Below are positions 19,318 to 26,303 of a stretch of 64,000 nt of DNA, piece after piece. Each line of letters starts with the position of its first letter. Within the stretch, counting starts at the first letter, position 1. The DNA is from Pseudoalteromonas sp. A601. GTDB taxonomy: Bacteria > Pseudomonadota > Gammaproteobacteria > Enterobacterales > Alteromonadaceae. The notes under the pieces were generated by a model. The model was given only the letters and a program-made list of their open reading frames with translations, did not search any database and was not told where the DNA came from. The stretch spans positions 124,001 to 188,000 of the forward strand of contig NZ_MXQF01000004.1 of NCBI RefSeq assembly GCF_002165575.1, read 5' to 3'. Both the position numbers and the translations under genes were made by a program.

Positions 19318-20709
19318 TTATACCTTAAATGCATCGAGTGCTCTTTCTCGTGCTGCTTTGTGATCAACAATTGCTGGCCAATACACAGCATCGCACCCAA
19401 TACTTGCTAAATATTTATGCGGAAAATGTATCTGTTTGTCAGGTACATTTTTTAGCTCTGGTATATACTTACGGATAAATTCCCCATTTGGATCAAAGCG
19501 CTCACTTTGAGTGATAGGGTTAAAAATTCTAAAATATGGCTGCGCATCACAACCTGTGCTTGCCGCCCATTGCCAACCCCCATTATTGGAAGCTAAATCA
19601 CCATCTATTAAGTGCTCCATAAAAAAGCGTTCACCTTTTCGCCAATCAATTAGTAGGTGTTTAGTTAAAAAGCTAGCGACAACCATGCGTAAGCGATTAT
19701 GCATCCAGCCGGTTTCTTTTAATTGGCGCATTGCAGCATCCACCAGCGGATAACCTGTCTTTCCTTCACACCACGCATTAAACTCAGGCTCATTTTCACG
19801 CCATTGCACGCTGTCGTATTTTTGATTAAAGTTTTGGTATTTATTTAATTGAGGAAAAGCAACTAACAAGTGACGATAAAATTCTCGCCATACCAGTTCA
19901 TTAACCCAAGTAAACAGGTTACTTTTAGCACTGGTTAACACATCAACATGTTGTTGCTGCACCATGGCTACCAGTTGGTACGTGCTGACAATACCCAACG
20001 CTAAATAAGGGCTTAATCCTGACGTTCCCTTTATAGCTGGGAAATCTCGTGACTCTTTATAACTGATTAATTTGTCGTCAATAAAACGTTGAATAACATG
20101 GCTTAGAGACTCATCATCAATGGGCCATTTATGCGAGCTATTATCAGTTTTGAGTAGTTCAGGTTCAATCCATTCAATTTCAGAAAAGGTGTCTGGCATT
20201 GCTTTAAAATGAAAATGACTATCTTGATGTTGCTTTAACCACTCGTTTTTAAACGGGGTAAATACTTTATACATTTCACCTGATTTTGTCGTAACAGTAC
20301 CAGGAGGAGCAATAAGATCACCATCGTATAAATAAACTGAACAACCTTGTTTATCCGCCATTAATAAAAATTGCGTATCGCGTTGCTGTTCGTTTATTTC
20401 ATACTCTTTATTAGCAAATATTTTTTTTACCTGATTAGCAGCACAGAACTCTATCAATTGCTCTACACAGCTTTGGTAGTCACCGCTTTGCAAAACATGC
20501 AATTTGATGCCATGTTTTGCAAGTAAATTACCTAAATAAACGAGACGGCGCTTGAGTAAATCAATTTGTAGAGCAGCCACGCCATGCTTTTGCCACTGCA
20601 CTGGCGTAATATAAAACACAGCGTGTTTAGCGCCTTGCTCAATTGCATCATATAAAGCAAAGTTGTTAAAAAGGCGCAAATCGCGCCTAAACCAAAAAAT
20701 TGTATCCAT
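19318..20709 (-). CDS. phrB: Deoxyribodipyrimidine photolyase (CPD photolyase)
   Basis: Light-driven repair of cyclobutane pyrimidine dimers. The 463-residue protein has the N-terminal antenna-cofactor domain beginning TIFWFRRDLRLFNN and the FAD-binding C-terminal domain with WVNELVWREFYRHLL, TGWMHNRLRMVVASFLTKH, DGDLASNNGGWQWAASTGCD and FNPITQSERFDPNGEFIRKY. The tryptophans of the electron-transfer chain lie in this region. It starts two bases after the DUF523/DUF1722 gene ends. Its place in an ECF sigma/ChrR operon links dimer repair to light or singlet-oxygen stress. The FDPNGEFIRKY codons also contain a match to the sigma promoter motif. Confidence 0.93.
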   Translation of the reverse strand: MDTIFWFRRDLRLFNNFALYDAIEQGAKHAVFYITPVQWQKHGVAALQIDLLKRRLVYLGNLLAKHGIKLHVLQSGDYQSCVEQLIEFCAANQVKKIFANKEYEINEQQRDTQFLLMADKQGCSVYLYDGDLIAPPGTVTTKSGEMYKVFTPFKNEWLKQHQDSHFHFKAMPDTFSEIEWIEPELLKTDNSSHKWPIDDESLSHVIQRFIDDKLISYKESRDFPAIKGTSGLSPYLALGIVSTYQLVAMVQQQHVDVLTSAKSNLFTWVNELVWREFYRHLLVAFPQLNKYQNFNQKYDSVQWRENEPEFNAWCEGKTGYPLVDAAMRQLKETGWMHNRLRMVVASFLTKHLLIDWRKGERFFMEHLIDGDLASNNGGWQWAASTGCDAQPYFRIFNPITQSERFDPNGEFIRKYIPELKNVPDKQIHFPHKYLASIGCDAVYWPAIVDHKAARERALDAFKV

Positions 20710-20711
20710 TA

Positions 20712-21665
20712 TTAAATGCCGTACCGTAATTTAAGCTCATTGGGATATGGGTTAAAAAACACCTGCTTATCAAGATACTCATTCGGGTGTACTTTTAGAT
20801 GGTGCTTAACTAATGTGAGTGGTACATATAATGGCACCAGCCCTTCTCTGTACTCATCAATCGCATCGCGAAGTTCTTGTTTTTCAACCTTAGAAAGCAC
20901 TTTTTTAAAGTACCCCTGTAAGTGCATTAATGTATTACTATTATTTTTTCGTGATGCAGGCTTTTTAAGCGCTGTCATCAAACCTAAAATGTAGTCGTCA
21001 GCCAGTTGATCAAAGTCATCGCCCTCATACGTCCCCAATAAGTTACCGAGATCTTTATAGGCTTGATAGTTATGTGCCATCAAAAGATACTTATATTGCG
21101 CATGAAATTGCGTTAAGCGGTGAACACTAATTGGTTGCTCTCGAAGTTGCTGCCAATTTTTGTATGCGTAAACCCGCATAACAAAATTCTCACGCAGATG
21201 CATGTCGTTTAAACGGCCGTTTTCTTCACACGGTAAGAGTGGATTATGTGCCATTATTTGCTCTGCAAAAAAACCAACTCCCTCAGAGGTATTACCCGTT
21301 CCCGCCTCATTGTAGATTTTTATGCGTTCCATGCCACAGCTTGGGCTTTTAGCACAAAACACAAAACCACTCAGCTCTGAGGATTGTTCAGTAGCAACTT
21401 TTTTACCATACTCGGTTAACTGCGGCCCAACATCACCACTGCCATCAGGGCGACAAACTTTAATGGTATCACCTACTCTCACTTGTCTAATGGTAGGCCT
21501 TGGTATAGGCAGACCAACGGCAACTTCTGGGCAAAAACGTTTGTATTCAACATGCTTACCTAATTCATCCATACAGAAGTTTGATTTTTTATGTCCACTA
21601 TCAAAGCGTACCTTTTCACCAGCAAGGCAAGCACTAATGCCAATTTTTATTGTAGATTGCTGCAT
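20712..21665 (-). CDS. DUF523 and DUF1722 domain protein (YbgA-like)
   Basis: A 317-residue two-domain protein. The N-terminal DUF523 part (about residues 1–150) begins IKIGISACLAGEKVRFDSGH and contains FCAKSPSCGMERIKIY with conserved cysteines that could bind a metal or cluster. The C-terminal DUF1722 part (about residues 185–310: LTQFHAQYKYLLMAHNYQAY) is the YbgA domain, usually next to photolyase genes; in E. coli ybgA adjoins phr. Biochemical function is not established. AGGAG precedes the ATG at 21665; a GTG six bases upstream is less likely. Confidence 0.87.
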   Translation of the reverse strand: MQQSTIKIGISACLAGEKVRFDSGHKKSNFCMDELGKHVEYKRFCPEVAVGLPIPRPTIRQVRVGDTIKVCRPDGSGDVGPQLTEYGKKVATEQSSELSGFVFCAKSPSCGMERIKIYNEAGTGNTSEGVGFFAEQIMAHNPLLPCEENGRLNDMHLRENFVMRVYAYKNWQQLREQPISVHRLTQFHAQYKYLLMAHNYQAYKDLGNLLGTYEGDDFDQLADDYILGLMTALKKPASRKNNSNTLMHLQGYFKKVLSKVEKQELRDAIDEYREGLVPLYVPLTLVKHHLKVHPNEYLDKQVFFNPYPNELKLRYGI

Positions 21666-21673
21666 AAACACTC

Positions 21674-22336
21674 CTAGTAGATAAAGTTACCAATTGGGTT
21701 TAATAGTTTACTCAACCCTTTATTAAAGTGTAGTGCACTACTTACAACTGTGTAGCATAAACAACCATTTTTCGTAATTGGAGTGTGATCATGACGACCA
21801 TCTAACCACATGAAATCACCAGCGACATAGTCGCCCGTCTCATCACTGAACTCACCGTCCAATAGCAAAGTTAGTTCAAAACCTGTATGCGTATGTTCTG
21901 GGATCTCGCCACCTGCAGCAATATGAAATAGGCTTGATCTTAATGGACCATCTTCGAGTGCTATACGCGAACGAGATAATTTACCCATTTGCATAAATTT
22001 GCTATGAGCGATACGTGAAAGTGCCCGAGGTAACTGATAATTTTGCTTATTAATAGTTACTTGCTTTGGTTTCACGTCGTACACATCGTCAACACTTTCA
22101 TCCATCATGATGGCTTCGAGCATTAGTGAGCTATTTTCAATTTCATCATCTTGTTCAAAATGAGTATCAGGTTGAGTGAAAATTGCCTTAGCATTTTTTG
22201 CTTCAATTGCGGCGACTTTCGCTTTACAGCATGGGCACATATCAACGTGTATTGCCACAGCAACATTTAAACTGGCAGGTAATGCTGCACTTGCATATTG
22301 TGCAAGTAAAGCGTCTGACGGATGGTGTTTAATCAT
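21674..22336 (-). CDS. chrR: ChrR-type zinc-binding anti-sigma factor with cupin domain
   Basis: Holds the partner ECF sigma factor inactive until singlet oxygen or related stress releases it. The N-terminal zinc-binding anti-sigma domain has H5, H30, C34 and C37 (IHVDMCPCC), matching the His/His/Cys/Cys ligand set of Rhodobacter ChrR. The C-terminal cupin domain (about residues 125–205) keeps IPEHTHTGFELTLLLDGEF and WLDGRHDHTP, its metal-ligand histidines and glutamate. The ATG at 22336 has GGGAG upstream and lies inside the end of rpoE, whose stop it overlaps by eight bases; an ATG at 22354 is less well placed. It has 220 residues. Confidence 0.93.
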   Translation of the reverse strand: MIKHHPSDALLAQYASAALPASLNVAVAIHVDMCPCCKAKVAAIEAKNAKAIFTQPDTHFEQDDEIENSSLMLEAIMMDESVDDVYDVKPKQVTINKQNYQLPRALSRIAHSKFMQMGKLSRSRIALEDGPLRSSLFHIAAGGEIPEHTHTGFELTLLLDGEFSDETGDYVAGDFMWLDGRHDHTPITKNGCLCYTVVSSALHFNKGLSKLLNPIGNFIY

Positions 22337-22952
22337 GGCTGTCTCCCATCTCATTGCGGAGTTTTTGAAGTGCTAAACGTAATCTTGATTTTACAGTGCC
22401 AACGGGAATACCGAGTTGATCTGCAAGCTGCTCTTGCGACATATCTTGAAAATACACACCACGTACCACATCTCTTTGCGCCTGTGGCAGATTTTCTAGG
22501 TATTGTTTAATTTGTTTGTCTTCTAAGTGGTCGCTGAATTCATAGTTTTCGCTTTCATTTTGCTCAATTAAAGGCCAAATATCTTCACTGATACACTCTT
22601 CTTTGGTACTTTTCATTTTTCTGAGCATATCAAAAGATGCATTACGCATTACTGTATAGATCCAAGTAGTGGCAGCGCCTTTGTCATTGTTGTATAAGTG
22701 AGCCTTGCGCCATACTGATGTTAGAGTTTCTTGTACAAGCTCCATAGCTTGAGCTTCAGAATTAAATTGCTTAATACCGAAGCGTTTAATTTTTGGCGAA
22801 AAATATGAGAACAAGTAAGCAAACGCTTTTTTGTCTCTGTGTGTTGCAACTGCAAATAGAGCTTCTGCTAGCTCTTTACTTGGTGTTTGTGCCATGGCAG
22901 TGAAGTTACCTGTGTCAGGTGTACAACGTGTTGAGTGTTGTTGACTTACCAT
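22329..22952 (-). CDS. rpoE: ECF sigma factor, RpoE/ChrR group (ECF11-like)
   Basis: A group-4 sigma-70 factor of 207 residues. Region 2 spans FAYLFSYFSPKIKRFGIKQF to ATTWIYTVMRNASFDMLRK; region 4 holds LPQAQRDVVRGVYFQDMSQE and LGIPVGTVKSRLRLALQKL, the helix-turn-helix that reads the -35 element. The ATG at 22952 follows AAGGGGA with good spacing; upstream in-frame codons lack one. It is co-translated with its anti-sigma factor ChrR. A promoter of the form TGATCC-N16-CGTATT sits just upstream, so it almost certainly drives its own operon. It is not the envelope-stress RpoE of E. coli. Confidence 0.93.
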   Translation of the reverse strand: MVSQQHSTRCTPDTGNFTAMAQTPSKELAEALFAVATHRDKKAFAYLFSYFSPKIKRFGIKQFNSEAQAMELVQETLTSVWRKAHLYNNDKGAATTWIYTVMRNASFDMLRKMKSTKEECISEDIWPLIEQNESENYEFSDHLEDKQIKQYLENLPQAQRDVVRGVYFQDMSQEQLADQLGIPVGTVKSRLRLALQKLRNEMGDSHD

Positions 22953-22983
22953 TGTTAGTTCCCCTTTGTATTCACTACAAAAC

Positions 22984-23011
22984 AATACGCAGCAAAAAAC
23001 CTAAGGGATCA
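22984..23011 (-). promoter_or_regulatory. ECF (RpoE/ChrR) promoter of the rpoE–chrR operon
   Basis: On the minus strand TGATCC (23006–23011), 16 bases, then CGTATT (22984–22989). The same layout precedes the LON-domain gene. TGATC is the known -35 core of ChrR-linked sigma factors. Transcription would begin about 25 bases before the rpoE ATG. Confidence 0.8.
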
Positions 23012-23013
23012 CT

Positions 23014-23595
23014 TTATTCAGTAAGTTCGTTATTAATGACAGTATGGAGGAAATTTTGGATATTGGCAAAGCTAGAGCTAAATGCAAGCTGTTGTTTTTT
23101 ATCGTGTGAGATAGGTAGAAGTTCAAGCCAACGTGCAGTCACCCAAGATAAATTATCAAAATCAGTTTTCTTGTATAAGCCAGAAATATCAGTATCCTGA
23201 TTAAAAACATGCTCAAGAGATGCCTTCAGGTAATCATCTTTTGCAGATACCTGCTGTGGTTGATATAGCCATTGTGGAAGCTTTACAGTATTGGCCTCAC
23301 CATAACGTAATTGATTTTTGTCTTGCATGACATTGGTAAGTTTAACTAAAGATTGAGCAACAATATCAATCAATAATTGTCCGCTTTCGTCTTTATCAAA
23401 ATCAACTATTTTCACTAAACAACCATGCTCTGGTACATTTAAATAGGCGTCTTGATCATAATGGCAAAGTACAAAGCTTGAATCTGTTTTAAAAGAGTCT
23501 TTAACCATATCAAGGTAGCGCGTCTCAAAAATTCTCAAACGCGTATAGCCCTGCGGTAAAATGAACACCGGTAATGGAAAGATTGCACGTATCAT
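23014..23595 (-). CDS. LON substrate-binding (PUA-like) domain protein without protease domain
   Basis: A 193-residue protein made of only the N-terminal substrate-binding domain of Lon protease: IFPLPVFILPQGYTRLRIFE at the start, then MVKDSFKTDSSFVLCHYD and GCLVKIVDFDKDESGQLLI. There is no ATPase or peptidase part. It ends 61 bases before the rpoE start, and its own upstream region carries the TGATCT-N16-CGTAAC match, so it appears to be a direct target of the ECF sigma factor and may also extend transcription into rpoE. Its role is unknown; stand-alone members could bind damaged or misfolded protein. Confidence 0.87.
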   Translation of the reverse strand: MIRAIFPLPVFILPQGYTRLRIFETRYLDMVKDSFKTDSSFVLCHYDQDAYLNVPEHGCLVKIVDFDKDESGQLLIDIVAQSLVKLTNVMQDKNQLRYGEANTVKLPQWLYQPQQVSAKDDYLKASLEHVFNQDTDISGLYKKTDFDNLSWVTARWLELLPISHDKKQQLAFSSSFANIQNFLHTVINNELTE

Positions 23596-23628
23596 ATTGC
23601 CCTACTTCTTTAATAAACTATGCATTAC

Positions 23629-23656
23629 GTTACGTGCACCGCAGTGTATAAGATCA
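23629..23656 (-). promoter_or_regulatory. ECF (RpoE/ChrR) promoter of the LON-domain gene
   Basis: On the minus strand TGATCT (23651–23656), 16 bases, then CGTAAC (23629–23634), the same spacing and core bases as the rpoE promoter. It lies 34 bases upstream of the gene start, in non-coding DNA. Confidence 0.75.
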
Positions 23657-23679
23657 ACATCAAAACATGTTTTAGTCAA

Positions 23680-23796
23680 TTAGCCTATATTCAACCATTG
23701 CCCAACATTACGCAATAGTTCAAAAGATGCATACGCACTTAATAAACTTAATACAGGCGCAATCATTAAAACAAATAATCCTAGCTCACTGCTCAT
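23680..23796 (-). CDS. Small membrane protein, 38 residues
   Basis: A short open frame: MSSELGLFVLMIAPVLSLLS forms one membrane helix, followed by a polar, amphipathic tail ending LLRNVGQWLNIG. A good ribosome-binding site (GAGGA, eight bases before the ATG) is formed by the last codons of the exported protein gene upstream, four bases away, so the two look translationally coupled. No homolog is known to me. The composition (single hydrophobic helix near the N-terminus, charged or amphipathic tail) is that of small membrane regulators. Confidence 0.6.
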   Translation of the reverse strand: MSSELGLFVLMIAPVLSLLSAYASFELLRNVGQWLNIG

Positions 23797-23800
23797 CGTC

Positions 23801-24094
23801 TTATTCCTCATTACTTGCTGTGTTAGCAACTACAAATTGATTATCATCCTCAGTTACAGAATCTGCTGTAAACTGCTCAGTTTGCTGTTGTAATAATTCA
23901 TTGAGTGTATTTTGTGAATCAGTGAATAAAGACTGTTTTAGTTTTACTTTTAATTCGTTACTTGAACTTTCAATGTAACTTGCAATGCTATTAGAAAGTG
24001 TTTGTGTTAGGTCAAACTGACCGTCATTTGCACTTACTTGTGTAGAGCCAACAACCAAAAGCGCTGCAACCGATAATTTGATAAAGCTTTTCAT
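23801..24094 (-). CDS. Small exported protein of unknown function
   Basis: A 97-residue protein with a clear signal peptide (about residues 1–22, VAALLVVGSTQVSA before the cleavage site). The mature part is short, polar and helical (LSNSIASYIESSSNELKVKL, then ELLQQQTEQFTADSV) with no cysteines. I do not recognise a family. It is followed at once by the 38-residue membrane protein, which uses its last codons as ribosome site, so the pair may act together at the envelope. Confidence 0.7.
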   Translation of the reverse strand: MKSFIKLSVAALLVVGSTQVSANDGQFDLTQTLSNSIASYIESSSNELKVKLKQSLFTDSQNTLNELLQQQTEQFTADSVTEDDNQFVVANTASNEE

Positions 24095-24229
24095 AATGGT
24101 ATTCCTTATTGATTTATTAAGTTAGTCGCTATTACTTAATCAAAGGTTGTGCCAAGTGAAAAATAAAAATTAACTCATTGAAAATTAAGGCTTATAATTT
24201 ATTAACTTTAAGCAAACGTTCATCGCGTG

Positions 24230-24262
24230 GTTATTTTAACCAGTGTGTTTGGTTAAAATAAC
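24230..24262. promoter_or_regulatory. 13-base inverted repeat between divergent genes (operator-like)
   Basis: Perfect arms GTTATTTTAACCA and TGGTTAAAATAAC around a 7-base spacer, about 85 bases before the hemolysin III family gene and 135 bases before the small exported protein gene. It is not followed by a T-run, so an operator is more likely than a terminator. The protein that binds it is unknown; coordinates may be off by one base. Confidence 0.4.
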
Positions 24263-24346
24263 TAAAAAGTAGTCACGCTTATTGCATTGATAATTTCAGC
24301 GTACACTTGTACACTGAAAACACTTTATTTAGTTTATGAGTTTTTT

Positions 24347-24976
24347 ATGAGCGCTGTACCGGCATATTCTCAAAAAGAAGAAATGTTAAATGCCCTTTCA
24401 CATGGAGCTGGAGTCATTTTTTCAATTTATGTTTTGTGGGATTTATTAACAAAATCACAAAGCTCAGCACATATTACCAGTGCTTTAATTTATGGAGCTA
24501 GCTTATTTTTATTGTTTTTGGCATCCACACTTTACCACAGTAGTGTAAGTACACGGGCACGATCTTTTTACAAAAAATGTGACCACTGTGCAATATATAT
24601 ACTCATAGCAGGTACCTATACTCCCTTTCTAATTCTCTCACTGAGCGGCATGTGGTCGGTGCTAACATTATTATTCATATGGTCATTAGCCATAGGCGGG
24701 CTATGCTATAAGCTCTTAGTTAAAAATCAAAATAAGCGCGTATCGTTAGCCACGTATTTATTAATGGGTTGGTTTGCTGTGGCGATTGTTTACCCACTTT
24801 ATTTAAATGTCGATGTAAATGCGCTGTGGTGGTTATTAAGTGGTGGTCTGTTTTATAGTTTAGGTACTATTTTTTACAGTGCGAAAGAACGTCAATTTAG
24901 CCATGCTATCTGGCATGTTTTTGTAATTTTGGGGTGTGTTTGCCACTATGTTTCCATTACTAACTATATATTTTAA
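24347..24976 (+). CDS. Hemolysin III family (PAQR/TrhA) membrane protein
   Basis: A 209-residue protein with seven membrane segments and the metal-site residues of the hemolysin III/adipoQ-receptor superfamily: LSHGAGV near the N-terminus, ASTLYHSS, KCDHCAIYILIAGTYTPF and the C-terminal HAIWHVFVILGCVCHY. In E. coli the relative TrhA influences membrane energetics; the hemolysin name is historical. The frame extends to 24287, but MSAVPAYSQKEEMLNALSHG gives the normal N-terminus for the family, so the ATG at 24347 is used. It converges on the alkyltransferase-like gene with two bases between stops. Confidence 0.88.
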   Translation: MSAVPAYSQKEEMLNALSHGAGVIFSIYVLWDLLTKSQSSAHITSALIYGASLFLLFLASTLYHSSVSTRARSFYKKCDHCAIYILIAGTYTPFLILSLSGMWSVLTLLFIWSLAIGGLCYKLLVKNQNKRVSLATYLLMGWFAVAIVYPLYLNVDVNALWWLLSGGLFYSLGTIFYSAKERQFSHAIWHVFVILGCVCHYVSITNYIF

Positions 24977-24978
24977 TC

Positions 24979-25293
24979 TTACTCCCACCGGTAAATACGC
25001 ATATTCACTTTACCGTTTTTAAAAACTACTCCCTCACTTTGTAATAACTGAAATTGGTTGATGTATTGGAGCGAACCAGGTGCAAAAGAGATTTTCCCTT
25101 GGCTATTAATAACACGATGCCAAGGGATACTTGAGTCTTTAGGCATTAGCTTTAATAGTCTTCCCACTAATCGAGCATTGCTTGGAAGGCCTGCCATTGC
25201 TGCGACTTGACCATAACTTGCCACACAACCTAGGGGGATATTGGCCATCACCGTGTAAATTTTATCTTCTTTAGATACTTCATTTTCAGTCAT
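24979..25293 (-). CDS. atl: Alkyltransferase-like protein (ATL)
   Basis: A 104-residue relative of O6-alkylguanine-DNA alkyltransferase. It keeps the DNA-binding helix-turn-helix (YGQVAAMAGLPSNARLVGRL) but has PWHRV where the alkyltransferases have PCHRV, so the reactive cysteine is a tryptophan. Such ATL proteins (E. coli YbaZ) bind alkylated guanine without repairing it and hand the lesion to nucleotide excision repair. The gene overlaps the end of the LysR regulator gene by eight bases and is probably transcribed with it. Confidence 0.9.
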   Translation of the reverse strand: MTENEVSKEDKIYTVMANIPLGCVASYGQVAAMAGLPSNARLVGRLLKLMPKDSSIPWHRVINSQGKISFAPGSLQYINQFQLLQSEGVVFKNGKVNMRIYRWE

Positions 25294-26179
25294 TTAAAAA
25301 TTGCTCACTTGCTTGCTTAAAACCCTGCCAAATGGCACGAGCCACCGGGCCATGATGAATCGAGTGTTGTCTAAATACTCTAATTTGTGCACTAAACGTA
25401 TGCTCTCTATCAAATACTTCTACCTGATGTAACAAGCCTGATTCTATCTCAGCTTGGCAATGCGCTAGACTTATCATCGCCCACCCTGCACCTGATACTA
25501 AAAATGACTTCAAGGTTGCAATATCGTCTATTTTCATGATTGCTGAGCCTTTAGAGTATGATAACCGATCCGAATCAAAACTCATTTCACTCTCAAACAT
25601 CGCCAAACACGGATAATGTTGCAGCTGCTCATAGTTAACCTGTTTCGGCACTAAATTGCTGGCGCATACAATACCAATATCGAGCTTACCAATAGGCAAA
25701 CTTTCTAAGTCACCTGTTGCGTGAAATAAATCAAACCATGGACCAATCCCTAAATCAGCTTGCGCTTTATTGACTTGCTCCAAGGATGCAAAGCGTTTGC
25801 CGCTACTTACGCTAAACTCTGTACTTTGATAACGCATAAAAGCATCACAAATAATATCGTTATAATACGGTGCATGACATAACTGCTCGTAACAAATCTT
25901 AAAATTAGCTTCGTTCCCTAAAGCCAATTCATTGGCCAACTGAGTTAAATGAGATTGTGCACTGAGTAACTGTGCTGCTTCTCGATGAAATAACTTCCCT
26001 TTTTCAGTGAGTGTTAACCGGTACTGGTTACGATCTAGCAATTGGAAACCGAGTTCCGCCTCTAGCTTTTTTATTGCTAGTGTTAGAGCTGGCTGTGACT
26101 TATGCAGTTCACTTGCCGCCTTTGATAAACTTTGGGTACGCGAGATAGCATCAAGCATTTTTAATTGAACAAGGTTCAT
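25286..26179 (-). CDS. LysR-family transcriptional regulator
   Basis: A 297-residue regulator with an N-terminal winged helix-turn-helix (MLDAISRTQSLSKAASELHK then SQPALTLAIKKLEAELGFQL) and a C-terminal substrate-binding domain from about residue 90. It is transcribed divergently from an RND efflux pair, with 124 bases between the starts and a dyad at 26199–26217. It therefore probably controls the pump and perhaps itself. The inducer is unknown. The downstream alkyltransferase-like gene overlaps its end. Confidence 0.87.
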   Translation of the reverse strand: MNLVQLKMLDAISRTQSLSKAASELHKSQPALTLAIKKLEAELGFQLLDRNQYRLTLTEKGKLFHREAAQLLSAQSHLTQLANELALGNEANFKICYEQLCHAPYYNDIICDAFMRYQSTEFSVSSGKRFASLEQVNKAQADLGIGPWFDLFHATGDLESLPIGKLDIGIVCASNLVPKQVNYEQLQHYPCLAMFESEMSFDSDRLSYSKGSAIMKIDDIATLKSFLVSGAGWAMISLAHCQAEIESGLLHQVEVFDREHTFSAQIRVFRQHSIHHGPVARAIWQGFKQASEQFLND

Positions 26180-26198
26180 AGAACACCAAATTTAAATT

Positions 26199-26217
26199 TC
26201 ATAACTTTTATTTATGA
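26199..26217. promoter_or_regulatory. Candidate LysR-type binding dyad
   Basis: TCATAA and TTATGA flank a 7-base spacer, 20 bases from the start of the LysR gene and ~87 bases from the efflux gene. The dyad has the T-rich/A-rich interrupted shape of LysR sites, though this is sequence shape only. Confidence 0.4.
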
Positions 26218-26303
26218 TCTTTTTAAAATTTAATAATTTTTATTTTATATGTTTGCGGCGTATGCTGCACCTAATTTATGTTTTCATAGCCACGGAGAAG
26301 ACC

